DNA of 22,492 nt from positions 1 through 22,492 of the IMG/VR virus record IMGVR_UViG_3300018405_000067. The stretch is one strand, 5' to 3'. Numbering within the stretch: position 1 is the stretch's first letter; each line of letters opens with the position of its first letter. The stretch is from a virus. The position numbers and the translations under genes were made by a program. Under the pieces are notes generated by a model. That model did no database searches and had not been told where the DNA came from. It saw only the letters and a list, made by a program, of their open reading frames with translations. Shown here piece after piece: positions 6,894 through 14,510 of this stretch.

Positions 6894-7393
6894 CAACACT
6901 GGCCGAGTTTTACAGCCGAAAAGACCTTGTCCGATATTATAAAACGCTTGAGATTTACCACCCGACTATCGGCGTTTTGCGTTACGTTGACGGCAGGATT
7001 GATCCGCTTAGTTTCACGCTTGAATCTGACGCGCCAAGAAATGCCGGGCAATCGGTTGAGTTTGTCGGCGGAGCTTTTAGCTTTGGCAAGCCAGACCAAG
7101 GGCAGCCGAACGTGTATGCTGATATTCAATTGGGCCGAGTTGGTTCGCAAGTAAAGCAACACTTAAAGCAAATTCGCGGCGCTGATAGAGCGCTGACAGG
7201 AGAGGTTATTTTGCGGGAGTACATCGGTGGGCAATTAGGCGCACCGGTTTTCGTTTTGCGGCTCTATCTATCGACTGTTACACTGACTAATGACGGCGCA
7301 GTGATCCGGGCAGAGCAATCAAACCCTGCTGACAGGAGTGTAAGCGAGTTTTATACATCGGACAGATTTCCCGGACTGGCAGAAGCATTATGA
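6890..7393 (+). CDS. DUF1833-family minor tail protein
   Basis: 167 aa. The motif YYKTLEIYHPTIGVLRYVDG near the N-terminus, followed by a beta-rich body (FTLESDAPRNAG; VFVLRLYLSTVTLTNDGAVIRAE) and a C-terminal RFPGL, fits DUF1833. This phage family is found between the tape measure and the peptidase gene, probably in the distal tail or baseplate. Its Asp-Pro-Leu region and NPADRSVSEFYT segment also fit. Overlaps both neighbours by four bases. The family function is not established; a baseplate-hub or distal-tail role is inferred from gene order. Confidence 0.75.
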   Translation: MTTLAEFYSRKDLVRYYKTLEIYHPTIGVLRYVDGRIDPLSFTLESDAPRNAGQSVEFVGGAFSFGKPDQGQPNVYADIQLGRVGSQVKQHLKQIRGADRALTGEVILREYIGGQLGAPVFVLRLYLSTVTLTNDGAVIRAEQSNPADRSVSEFYTSDRFPGLAEAL

Positions 7394-7821
7394 TGACAAA
7401 CATAGACTGGATAAACGCAGTAGTTGGCAAACCTTGGGTTGATCGCGCTTCCGGCCCTGATAGCTTCGATTGCTGGGGGCTTGTTATTGACTCATTCCGG
7501 CGCATTAACGGCGTAGAGCTGCCTGATGTAACTGGGTATGAGACTGGAGAGCCTATTGAGGTTATCGGCTCACCAGTGCGCGATAAATACGGCTGGCCGG
7601 AGTGGGATAATCCGCAAGACGGCGCAGTGTTTTGCATCTTTTTATCTAATGGCGACATGGTTCACGTAGGTCGAGTGCTTAACGTGCATAAAGCCGGATT
7701 GCACGCCATTCACGCAGCAGGAAAAGACGGCAAAGGACAGGTTGCAGCCGAGCCAATCCGGGCCTTATTAACTCGCTACGCTGGCAGAATTAAGTTTTAT
7801 ATGAGGCCGACCAATGGCTAA
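7390..7821 (+). CDS. NlpC/P60-type tail peptidase (C40)
   Basis: 143 aa. The catalytic Cys lies in SFDCWGLV (Cys28) after the usual W-hydrophobic N-terminal helix, and the catalytic His is in DMVHVGRVL (His92), with His105 or His108 as a possible third residue. These are the marks of NlpC/P60 cysteine peptidases, which cut peptidoglycan stem peptides. In tails (lambda gpK-like) they help the tail tip cross the cell wall. The protein is the bare catalytic domain, without the JAMM-type N-terminal domain of lambda gpK. Start ATGATG overlaps the preceding stop; the downstream gene begins 8 bases before its end. Confidence 0.88.
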   Translation: MMTNIDWINAVVGKPWVDRASGPDSFDCWGLVIDSFRRINGVELPDVTGYETGEPIEVIGSPVRDKYGWPEWDNPQDGAVFCIFLSNGDMVHVGRVLNVHKAGLHAIHAAGKDGKGQVAAEPIRALLTRYAGRIKFYMRPTNG

Positions 7822-10264
7822 TATCGTTGTTTATCGTGATCCGGCAGGGATTAAAGCGCCGGAAACCTATTATCTTAAAGGCGAAACGAACTTTGCCGAG
7901 TGGCTTTTAGATAATCTCGCTGAGGGATCGCAAGGCTTGCATATGCAGGTCGTGTTAAATGGCAGCGAGATCGTCAACACTGAAACAATGAGTGTGGAGA
8001 ATTGCTGCAAGGCATCTGCTATTAAAATCGGCCAGTTTGACAATGTGACGATACGATTCAGGCCGCAGGGCGTTGACCCTTTCACGCTGGCAATTATCGC
8101 CATTGTTGCCATCGGCGCAGCGGCTTTAACCATCGCCCTTGCTCCAAAGCCGAAAACGCCAGGGCAAGTCGATGCAGAGGGGCGGGATGGCAACAATCAA
8201 CTAAACAGCGCCTCAAACAATTTCAGGCCGCGCCAAGCTATACCGGATATAGCCGGGCAGGTTATCAGCTTCCCTGATTTTATTCAGCCGTCTTATTTTG
8301 AGTACGTAAACAATCAGCGGGTTTTCCGTGAGATATTTTGTTTCGGTGTCGGTCAGTATGTGGTCGAGGACGTTAAAGAGGGTGATACGCCGCTTGATGA
8401 CATTCTGCAAAGCGAGTACCAGATTTATAATCCTGGGGAAACACCAGCAGACCTACTAAACGTCAGAACGGCACAAAGCTCTGTTGATTTGGATTTACTA
8501 GGAGCCGATCAACAAACAAGAACGGGCTATCTTGAGTCGATAGATGGCGCACAAGTTAGCATTGGCAACATTCTTAGCGTACCAGAGTCGTTTATAACAC
8601 TGATTTCTCTTGCTGTTGGCAACACAGTTGATTTTGAGGTTCAGTACCTGGACGCAGAAAACAATCTAATCATTCAGACTGGAACAAACGTTGCGGTTTT
8701 GAACATTAACGCTGGCGATATTTTATTAAATTACTCTTTTGCCAGCACTGGCGCGGTGACGTTTGCATTTGTCACAAATAACGCTTTTCAGTTTGACAGC
8801 CCGTGGTTTGTGCTTGAGGGCGATCAGATTACAGAAGTTTGGTTTAATTTAGTAATGCCTCAGGGTATTAGGAAAGGCGATGGCACCACAGCGCAGGTAA
8901 GCGCAACGCTTGAGGCTCAGCCGATTGATATTAACGGCGATACGACCGGGCCAGCAATTCAGCGCGGCGCAACGTTTAGCGGCAATACGCTGTCAGCGCA
9001 AAGGCAAACTTTTAAGCTAACATCATCTGACGGCATTACGCCGGGTAGATACCGGGCGCGAGCTACTCGAATTACAAACAGCTTAGGTGATAACGCAGTT
9101 GATTTGTTAACGCTTGAAGGGGTCAGCTCTGTTACGCCTTACACTGCTGATTTTGGCAATGTAACTTTGCTTGAGGTTATCCGCAGAAGTAATCAGCGGG
9201 CAAACCGAGGCGCATCAAATAAGATAAACGCCAAAGTTACCCGCAAGCTGCAAACCTTTACCAGTGGCGGTGCATTTGTGCCTACTCGGTCTTTTGCTGA
9301 TTACGTTTATTACCTGCTATCGACAAAAGCCGGGGTGCCGGATAGTCAAATTAACACAGATGAGCTTTTCGGGATTTACAGCAGCCTCAGCGATGCGCAG
9401 CTTGGCTATTTCGATTTCACCTTTGACGATGGCAACATTTCTTTACGCGAGCGCATAGAGACAGCCTGCAACGTGGCGCGGGTACGCTATTGGAATGAGG
9501 GCTTACTATGGTCTTTCGTCCGCGAAGAAGCTAAACCGTTTAAGTCACTGATGTTTAACCGCCGAAACCTAGCGCCAGGCGCTGGGAGTTTTACACAGAA
9601 ATTCCGCAGGCCAGCCGACTATGATTCGGTAGTTGTCATTTACGTTGATCCGGTTAAAAACGCCGAGAAGCGCGTAGGGCGCAAGATAAACGGAAGCGGC
9701 AACATAGAGCCAGGATTAGGCATTAGGCCGCTTGAGATTCGACTGGCTGGCTGTAGAAACGACTTGCAGGCTCTCAATCGCTGCGAATTAGAGGTGCGCC
9801 GGTTAATTTATCAGTCAGTAAAAGTAAAAGACACTGCACTGATGGACGGGCAGCTTGCCCGCTTAGGAATGAGAGTGGATTGGGTTGACCAGTACGACCT
9901 CGATATGTTTGACGGCGAATTGCTATCCGTGTCTGGTAATCAATACAAAACATCTGAGCGATTCGAGCCAGAGCCAGGTGTTGATTATTGGGTTTACATC
10001 ACCGACCAAAGCGGCGAGCCGTCAAACTCAGTTAGAGCCTATCCGCGCGCAGACGGAAACATATTTGGCTTTCAAGCTGACGGCTTAACGGGTGCATTTT
10101 TCGCTAACGGCAAAATTCAATCAGGAAGTCGGTATTTTATTTGCTCCGATGAAGATGCGGCAGCTTCGACATTTACCGTTATCGGCAGGGGCAGGCCAAA
10201 TGATCGCGGAGAGTGCGAAATAGAACTAGCTGAATATAACAGCTTAATGTTTTCCGCTGATTAG
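7814..10264 (+). CDS. Tail tip / host specificity protein (lambda J-like)
   Basis: 816 aa. Residues 1-85 are an N-terminal domain (MANIVVYRDPAG...EWLLDNLAEGS...MSVENC) reminiscent of lambda gpI. Then come a hydrophobic, Ala/Ile-rich segment (about 89-112, TLAIIAIVAIGAAALTIAL) and the conserved FRPRQAIPDIAGQV motif. A long hub region follows (FREIFCFGVGQYVVEDVKEGDT; VRYWNEGLLWSFVREEAKP; FTQKFRRPADYDSVVVIYVDP). This matches the central tail or tip attachment proteins that form the tail-tip hub and contact the host. It starts inside the peptidase gene; SD is GAGG (7802-7805). The apparent absence of separate L and I genes makes a compact tail-tip locus, with the I-like part perhaps fused here. 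Confidence 0.82.
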   Translation: MANIVVYRDPAGIKAPETYYLKGETNFAEWLLDNLAEGSQGLHMQVVLNGSEIVNTETMSVENCCKASAIKIGQFDNVTIRFRPQGVDPFTLAIIAIVAIGAAALTIALAPKPKTPGQVDAEGRDGNNQLNSASNNFRPRQAIPDIAGQVISFPDFIQPSYFEYVNNQRVFREIFCFGVGQYVVEDVKEGDTPLDDILQSEYQIYNPGETPADLLNVRTAQSSVDLDLLGADQQTRTGYLESIDGAQVSIGNILSVPESFITLISLAVGNTVDFEVQYLDAENNLIIQTGTNVAVLNINAGDILLNYSFASTGAVTFAFVTNNAFQFDSPWFVLEGDQITEVWFNLVMPQGIRKGDGTTAQVSATLEAQPIDINGDTTGPAIQRGATFSGNTLSAQRQTFKLTSSDGITPGRYRARATRITNSLGDNAVDLLTLEGVSSVTPYTADFGNVTLLEVIRRSNQRANRGASNKINAKVTRKLQTFTSGGAFVPTRSFADYVYYLLSTKAGVPDSQINTDELFGIYSSLSDAQLGYFDFTFDDGNISLRERIETACNVARVRYWNEGLLWSFVREEAKPFKSLMFNRRNLAPGAGSFTQKFRRPADYDSVVVIYVDPVKNAEKRVGRKINGSGNIEPGLGIRPLEIRLAGCRNDLQALNRCELEVRRLIYQSVKVKDTALMDGQLARLGMRVDWVDQYDLDMFDGELLSVSGNQYKTSERFEPEPGVDYWVYITDQSGEPSNSVRAYPRADGNIFGFQADGLTGAFFANGKIQSGSRYFICSDEDAAASTFTVIGRGRPNDRGECEIELAEYNSLMFSAD

Positions 10265-10289
10265 CTTATACTGTAATTATTAATTTACA
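10264..10289 (+). promoter_or_regulatory. Candidate promoter / shared motif, copy 2
   Basis: TATACT (10267-10272) is a fair -10 element but its -35 is poor. It overlaps ACTGTAATTATTAATTTACA (10270-10289), which matches the motif ahead of the first tail gene in 17 of 20 positions and lies 11 bases before the next ATG. The 36-base gap it occupies is one of few in a module where most genes overlap. Confidence 0.45.
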
Positions 10290-10300
10290 CCGGGGGCACA

Positions 10301-10771
10301 ATGTACGTTTACCCGACTTTTTTACCAAAGCCGTTACAGTCTGGCTACTCGCGGGATGAGAGTTCCCGCTTTCAGATTAGCCAGCCAAGCGCAGGGGCTT
10401 ATTTTTCGCAGATTGTCAGCGATGATGCGCCGAGCTTTTTCAATTTACGCTTTGTCATGCCGCTGGCTCAAGCTCAGGTTTTCCGTGCATGGCTTCGGCA
10501 AGATAACTTTGCCATTTTAAACGGCGCACAGTTTGAAATTGATTTACCTACCGAAGATGGCGTGATAACGCAGGTTGCCAGCTTTTTACCTGACGGCATT
10601 CCGCAGCACACCGGTGAAGCCGGAAAGGTTTTATTTTATGACGCCCGCGTCATGGTTCGCAAATTAAACGAGCCATCATTAGGCGGAGAAGAGTTAATTT
10701 TAGGCGTTGCAGCTTTAGGCGGATCGCCCTTGCTTGACGTTATCGTAAACGTAGATTTACCGGAGATTTGA
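10301..10771 (+). CDS. Tail protein between tip and tailspike
   Basis: 156 aa, with a G-rich SD (CGGGGG, 10291-10296). The N-terminus MYVYPTFLPKPLQSGYSRDES, the beta-rich core (FFNLRFVMPLAQAQVFRAWLRQ; AQFEIDLPTEDGVITQVASFLP) and KVLFYDARVMVRKL resemble a conserved group of small tail proteins that follow J-like genes. It may be an adaptor linking the tailspike to the tail tip. That role is inferred from position only. It ends just before the tailspike SD, so the two are probably co-translated from the same message. Confidence 0.6.
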   Translation: MYVYPTFLPKPLQSGYSRDESSRFQISQPSAGAYFSQIVSDDAPSFFNLRFVMPLAQAQVFRAWLRQDNFAILNGAQFEIDLPTEDGVITQVASFLPDGIPQHTGEAGKVLFYDARVMVRKLNEPSLGGEELILGVAALGGSPLLDVIVNVDLPEI

Positions 10772-10773
10772 AC

Positions 10774-12807
10774 ATGCCATTAAACGATCCGATTGGCTCA
10801 ACCGCCTTAGATGTATTGAAGCGAAACGCGCAGGATACTGACCGATTTGTAAACCAGACTAGCGGCACGGTTATAAACCGTACTGGCGCACAGATTACGC
10901 CATTGCCGGTTATTGCTCAGCAGGCGCAGGACTTAGTTGATCAGACAGCGCAACAACTAGCTGCTGCCGTAACAGCTACAGGCTGGTTTGTTGTCGGAGA
11001 ATTTGCCACGGGCTTTACATTTACTGCGCGTAACCAGATTGGTTTTGATGCGAGTGGTAACACTTGGAGCTATAACGGCAGCTTACCGTTTACTGTGCCT
11101 GCTGGCACAGTACCATCTGAGCCAACATATACTAACCGTGGCGATGCAGCATTACGCAGCGCCCTAGCCGCCCCTGATAGCACTGTGCCGATTGGTGGGG
11201 TTGAGGCTGGTGATTTAGCGCGGAGATATCATGAAGCTGTTTCTGTTAAAGATTTTGGAGCAAAGGGTGATTGGGACGACAACACACACACCGGAGCGGA
11301 CGACACGGAAGCTATCCAAAATGCAGTGAATAGCGGCAATGCCATCCATTTTCCCAAGGGAAAGTACAAGGTTTCATTACCCATAACTCTGCCATCTGGC
11401 ACGTTAATATTTGGCGATGGTTGGAGTAAAACAAAGATATTTGCATACGGGTGTGATGCATTCAAGCTACTGCCTAATACTAACGTTGGCAATATTTCCC
11501 GTATGGAGATAAGCTCATATAGCGAGCTTAACGTGATAGACCCTAAAGTATTTTCAGGCATTTCATCTGAGGGTGTGGCTGGACAGATTAACTCATGGAT
11601 GACAATAAAAGATGTTAGAATGCGCGGCTGGGGTATTTGCGTCGATTGGCGCTATACGTGGAACAGCGTGCTAGATAACGTAGAGACAGGGTTCTGTGCG
11701 CAAGGCGTTAGGCTTTTCGGACAGTCAGTAAATAACAGCATCAACAATTCACGAATTCTTGCCGACGCAGGCGATTACAGCGTCAACTTGCAGAGCGACG
11801 CTGAAATTATTGGTGAAGGGTTAATGATTAGCAACAGCCTGCTTGCATCTGGTGCTTATGGTGTTTTCGGCAATAACGGATTCCTCGCACTAAATATCAG
11901 CAACAGTGTTATAGACCTGATAACGAACACCGCAATTCGCGTCACTGACCCTCGAGCAATGGTAATTAGCAATAGCTGGCTGTATGCAGCGCTTCGTGGC
12001 ATCGACTTTCCGGCGCTTGGTTTAGATGTAAACCTTGGCGCCTCAATTACAGGAAATAAGATAACCACCACCAACAGCAACGGCGTACCAGTTTATATTG
12101 GCGGGGCTAATGGCGGCATTAATATAAACGGCGGTTCGCTGGAAGCTATAAGCGAAAGCGCTGTGTATTCCGAGGGTTACAATATCGCAGTAACTGGCGC
12201 AAACATAGTTTCAGTTAACGCTAACGGTATTGATTTTAATGGCGGCGATGGCTGTGTTGCTCTCGCTAACACGGGTAACATTAATGTTCGTTACGGTAAT
12301 CGCGGATTTACGTCAAAGCAAATAGTACCAGCATCAGCCATTCAGTTTCCGGTTTCGCAAGTTGCATCCTCCGACCCAAACACACTGGACGATTACGAAG
12401 AGGGAATGTGGACACCAATTATATCAGCGGACGGCTCTGGTTCTCCCGCATTTAGCGCTGTGTCAGCCACAGGTCGGTACGTAAAAGTTGGCCGCCTTGT
12501 AACGCTCACTTGTAAGTATGAGTACAGTAGCATTGGGAGTGTGGGGGGGAGCTTTGCATTTATGCATGGCTTGCCGTTCGCTGCTGCTGAAGATGGGGTT
12601 GAAAGCGTTTTTTCAGTAGTGATTGAGCAAGATGCATTCGACACCAAGAATTACTACGGTTACAAAACAACAGGTGATTCCATTGTCAGATTCAGATTTG
12701 ATAATGCAAGAGGGGCGGTTTATAGCGGGGCGGCCTTTATGACAGGCAACGACTTCCCAGCAAGTGGTGTGGTTAGGTTTGTCATGAGCTTTTTGTCGGC
12801 CACCTAA
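10774..12807 (+). CDS. Tailspike with pectate-lyase-type beta-helix
   Basis: 677 aa from ATG 10774. This start is preferred to the in-frame TTG 10768, because GGAG (10762-10765) lies 8 nt before the ATG. Residues 1-150 are a virion-binding domain (GWFVVGEFATGFTFTARNQI; WSYNGSLPFTVPAGTVPSEP; GDAALRSALAAPDS). Residues 155-190 (VSVKDFGAKGDWDDN...DDTEAIQNAVNSG) are the entry motif of the pectate-lyase superfamily right-handed beta-helix, which runs to about 520. The C-terminal part begins LDDYEEGMWTP, common at the end of phage tailspikes. Such proteins bind and often cut host surface polysaccharide. The catalytic residues and the sugar target cannot be read from the sequence. Confidence 0.88.
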   Translation: MPLNDPIGSTALDVLKRNAQDTDRFVNQTSGTVINRTGAQITPLPVIAQQAQDLVDQTAQQLAAAVTATGWFVVGEFATGFTFTARNQIGFDASGNTWSYNGSLPFTVPAGTVPSEPTYTNRGDAALRSALAAPDSTVPIGGVEAGDLARRYHEAVSVKDFGAKGDWDDNTHTGADDTEAIQNAVNSGNAIHFPKGKYKVSLPITLPSGTLIFGDGWSKTKIFAYGCDAFKLLPNTNVGNISRMEISSYSELNVIDPKVFSGISSEGVAGQINSWMTIKDVRMRGWGICVDWRYTWNSVLDNVETGFCAQGVRLFGQSVNNSINNSRILADAGDYSVNLQSDAEIIGEGLMISNSLLASGAYGVFGNNGFLALNISNSVIDLITNTAIRVTDPRAMVISNSWLYAALRGIDFPALGLDVNLGASITGNKITTTNSNGVPVYIGGANGGININGGSLEAISESAVYSEGYNIAVTGANIVSVNANGIDFNGGDGCVALANTGNINVRYGNRGFTSKQIVPASAIQFPVSQVASSDPNTLDDYEEGMWTPIISADGSGSPAFSAVSATGRYVKVGRLVTLTCKYEYSSIGSVGGSFAFMHGLPFAAAEDGVESVFSVVIEQDAFDTKNYYGYKTTGDSIVRFRFDNARGAVYSGAAFMTGNDFPASGVVRFVMSFLSAT

Positions 12808-12861
12808 TCGGCTGAATTAATAAGCAAAACAATGGCATTACTACACCACCCTAACAAACAC

Positions 12862-12883
12862 CGCGCTGGCTAAGATCAGCGCG
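12862..12883 (+). other. Stem-loop after tailspike gene
   Basis: CGCGCTG (12862-12868) pairs perfectly with CAGCGCG (12877-12883) around an 8-nt loop. No T-tract follows, so it is not a classic intrinsic terminator. It may end or protect the tail mRNA. It stands at the head of the 360-base stretch (12808-13169) that holds no intact gene. Confidence 0.5.
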
Positions 12884-12886
12884 TAT

Positions 12887-12988
12887 ATGCAGGAGTGGCG
12901 CTTGATAGTAATCACCAGAGCATACTATTCAGACTGCACTTTGGGCGATTGTTTGCTTTTTGGTTTAGTTGTCACAAACGAGGTATCT
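12887..12988 (+). pseudogene. Possible 5' fragment of a DUF5675-like gene
   Basis: From ATG 12887 the frame encodes MQEWRLIVITRAYYSDCTLG and then DCLLFGLVV. The pattern R-x-YYSDCTLG near an N-terminus recalls DUF5675 phage proteins (typically R-Y...TLG..., then TLE), often found beside lysis genes. No further DUF5675 sequence follows; the frame runs on without a stop into the lysozyme-like fragment at 12989, giving one 54-codon ORF (12887-13051). It may thus be a degraded first gene of a lysis cassette. The short match makes this uncertain. Confidence 0.3.
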
Positions 12989-13051
12989 ATGATAGACAAA
13001 ATGCTAATCAGTGACGAGGGGCTTGAGCTAAAGCCTTATCGCTGCAAGTGA
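12989..13051 (+). pseudogene. 5' fragment of a phage lysozyme (endolysin) gene
   Basis: ATG 12989 has a good SD (GAGG, 12980-12983) but only 20 codons follow: MIDKMLISDEGLELKPYRCK, then TGA. ADEGLRLKPYRC-type sequence is the N-terminal start of phage lysozymes of the glycoside hydrolase type, where the Glu is catalytic and GKLTIGVG would follow. Here the frame stops one codon after the Cys. What is left is a start site plus the first catalytic segment, too short to be an enzyme. The next fragment starts 8 bases on, with an SD (GAGGTG) that overlaps this stop. Confidence 0.5.
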
Positions 13052-13059
13052 GGTGATTG

Positions 13060-13137
13060 ATGATTAACAAAATAGTAATCCACTGCGCAGATACATTTGC
13101 TGATATGGATATTGGCGCAAAGGAGATTTACCGCTAA
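13060..13137 (+). pseudogene. 5' fragment of an amidase (endolysin) gene
   Basis: ATG 13060, preceded by GAGGTG, encodes 25 residues: MINKIVIHCADTFADMDIGA followed by KEIYR and TAA. KIVIHCADT, with the first zinc-binding His, then MDIGAKEI, is the N-terminal pattern of T7-lysozyme-like N-acetylmuramoyl-L-alanine amidases, in which a Trp-His motif would come next. The rest of the enzyme is missing; 32 bases later the end of the opposite-strand DUF1367 gene begins. The module boundary therefore cuts the gene. No intact endolysin is seen in the window. Confidence 0.6.
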
Positions 13138-13169
13138 ATCGAGAAACAAAAGCCCATTCATCCGGGATT

Positions 13170-13736
13170 TTATTCAAACTGCAAAAGCTGCTCTGCCAGT
13201 TGATCTTTGTTTTGATACACGGAATGCAGGTAAAGCTGCCAGCAGACGTTTAAAATCTGCCGGTAATACTCTGCAAAATCTGTATCATCCATTGATGCGT
13301 AGCTGATTGACCTGGCAATGCGCCTTAATCCTGATGGCGTTATCACCGTGTCAAAATAACCCGCTTTAATCGTCACATACTCCCGGAAGCAATCAAAAGA
13401 CCTTTCGGCGGGTATGTTCTGGCGATGATTGTTAAGGTGCATCAAAAACGCCCCAGAAAGCTCTGTAAGCGATTCTGCGCTAACGCCTTGTGATTGCATG
13501 AACTGGCACAGTTTATCGACTGTGGCGCGCTCTACGTCTGAAATAAGGCTTTCCGGCTTCCAGTATCCGAATGCTAGGTTAAGCAGAGCAAATAATTTTT
13601 TATGGAAATGGTAATTCCTTGGCTGCTTAACGTCACCTCTCAACTCCACGCCGATTTTTAACTTGCGTAGCGCTTCAAGGTCTGATTGCTCAGCCGGGTA
13701 CAGTGCATCACCCCGGCGTATCAGTATCAACTCCAC
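13170..13736 (-). CDS. DUF1367 family phage protein
   Basis: 188 aa. The motifs MELILIRRGDALYPAEQSDL, EALRKLKIGVELRGDV and RNYHFHKKLFALLNLAFGYW near the N-terminus are the hallmark of DUF1367, found in lambdoid nin-type regions next to replication genes. The rest is helical (FREYVTIKAGYFDTVITPSG; IARSISYASMDDTDFAEYYRQIL). Biochemical role not established; the setting suggests a part in DNA recombination or replication. It is the last gene of the leftward operon and faces the tail module tail-to-tail. Confidence 0.82.
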   Translation of the reverse strand: MELILIRRGDALYPAEQSDLEALRKLKIGVELRGDVKQPRNYHFHKKLFALLNLAFGYWKPESLISDVERATVDKLCQFMQSQGVSAESLTELSGAFLMHLNNHRQNIPAERSFDCFREYVTIKAGYFDTVITPSGLRRIARSISYASMDDTDFAEYYRQILNVCWQLYLHSVYQNKDQLAEQLLQFE

Positions 13737-13888
13737 GGCCTAAGCCCCAATTTTATCCGCTGATTGTTCCACTTTACGCACAGCTTAACTGCATCGGCTA
13801 GGTCATTATCGTTTGGCTCGTCCCGGTTTCGCTCAAAGCAGAGCTGCTTGGCGGTTATTAGTTCGAATGGCGTGTGGAGTTTAAGCAT
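13727..13888 (-). CDS. Small hypothetical protein in replication operon
   Basis: 53 aa from ATG 13888 (MLKLHTPFELITAKQLCFER...), overlapping the previous stop by 8 bases, with AGG about 8 nt upstream. An in-frame ATG at 13945 would give 72 aa but would overlap the previous gene by 65 bases and lacks a good SD. Its C-terminus (ADAVKLCVKWNNQRIKLGLRPWS) overlaps the start of DUF1367 by 10 bases. It is helical and basic; the family is unknown. Its place resembles that of small nin-region proteins. Confidence 0.6.
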   Translation of the reverse strand: MLKLHTPFELITAKQLCFERNRDEPNDNDLADAVKLCVKWNNQRIKLGLRPWS

Positions 13889-14171
13889 CTTTGATGCCTG
13901 GCGCTTTAAATCCTGCCGCAAGGATGGCGTCAGCCAATGCGCCATCCGATAGATTTCCGCAACTTACTATTATATCAATTAGACGGTCACGATCTGATTT
14001 AATGGGATTAATTGCGTTAGCGGAAATCCTGCGATATTCACCGCCCTCTGCCATAACTATTACAACTCCGTTAACATCCTGCTCAGGCACAATTAAAACA
14101 CCAAAGCCTGATGGGAATTCAACTGGCAATCCTCGCTTCCAAGATTTGCCAGTAAGCTGCTGCTTATTCAT
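13881..14171 (-). CDS. Hypothetical protein (96 aa)
   Basis: Starts at ATG 14171 rather than the in-frame TTG at 14177, since ACGGAG (14183-14178 on the minus strand) is spaced 6 nt from this ATG. The first half is beta-rich (PVEFPSGFGVLIVPEQDVNGVVIVMAEGGEY, with a possible small barrel) and the second half is helical (RDRLIDIIVSCGNLSDGALADAILAAG). No family recognised. It overlaps the small membrane-protein gene upstream by 8 bases and the next gene downstream. Confidence 0.65.
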   Translation of the reverse strand: MNKQQLTGKSWKRGLPVEFPSGFGVLIVPEQDVNGVVIVMAEGGEYRRISANAINPIKSDRDRLIDIIVSCGNLSDGALADAILAAGFKAPGIKDA

Positions 14172-14283
14172 AATCAACTCCGTTTTTCTGTTTGTATGAT
14201 TTACTAACGCTGTGGATAAGATAGCAAACTACTAAATAGCAGGCAAGTAAAAAAGCTAAATAGCATAAAAATATCTTTGTCAT
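14164..14283 (-). CDS. Small membrane protein (39 aa)
   Basis: ATG 14283 lies 3 bases past the upstream gene's stop, and the reading frame gives MTKIFLCYLAFLLACYLVVC followed by YLIHSVSKSYKQKNGVDYE. A single hydrophobic helix (residues 4-23) has three Cys, followed by a basic tail. This is the pattern of a single-pass inner-membrane protein with its C-terminus probably in the cytoplasm. It fills what would otherwise be a gap in a closely packed operon, with AAGGA and GAG upstream. Its stop overlaps the next gene's start. Function unknown; small phage membrane proteins often alter host envelope behaviour. Confidence 0.55.
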   Translation of the reverse strand: MTKIFLCYLAFLLACYLVVCYLIHSVSKSYKQKNGVDYE

Positions 14284-14286
14284 TTC

Positions 14287-14496
14287 TCAATCCTTAGCAA
14301 GATTTCTTACTTTAAAAGTAAAAGTATTTCCGCGAGTTTTCATGGCGTGAACTTCAATGCCATAGTTTCCCCACACAGTTACCCAGCAATACTGATTTTC
14401 ACCGCTTTCAAAGCCGCGATTCATTACCACAGTTACAAACTGCATAGCCCTTACATCACTGAAAGATGATTCATTGTGTACGATTATCTTGCTCAT
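14287..14496 (-). CDS. Hypothetical protein (69 aa)
   Basis: MSKIIVHNESSFSDVRAMQFVTVVM followed by a beta-rich C-terminal half (QYCWVTVWGNYGIEVHAMKTRGNTFTFKV). The pattern 'SKI.VHNES...D..A' recurs in small phage proteins of unknown function near replication genes. SD is ACGGAG (minus strand, 14508-14503), 6 nt before the ATG. It lies 14 bases after the helicase gene. Confidence 0.65.
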   Translation of the reverse strand: MSKIIVHNESSFSDVRAMQFVTVVMNRGFESGENQYCWVTVWGNYGIEVHAMKTRGNTFTFKVRNLAKD

Positions 14497-14510
14497 TTTT
14501 AACTCCGTTG

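Noticed and set aside
12821-12960. Long-range complementarity between GCAAAACAAT and ATTGTTTGC
   Set aside because: About 125 bases apart, short and imperfect; no reason to prefer it over local folding.
13153-13166. CCC...GGG hairpin with T-rich flanks at the convergent junction
   Set aside because: Only three strong pairs; too weak to call a terminator, although a T-rich run follows it on the minus strand.
13889-13945. Longer start for the 53-aa minus-strand gene
   Set aside because: Needs a 65-base overlap with the upstream gene and lacks a good SD; the shorter start fits the operon's coupling style.
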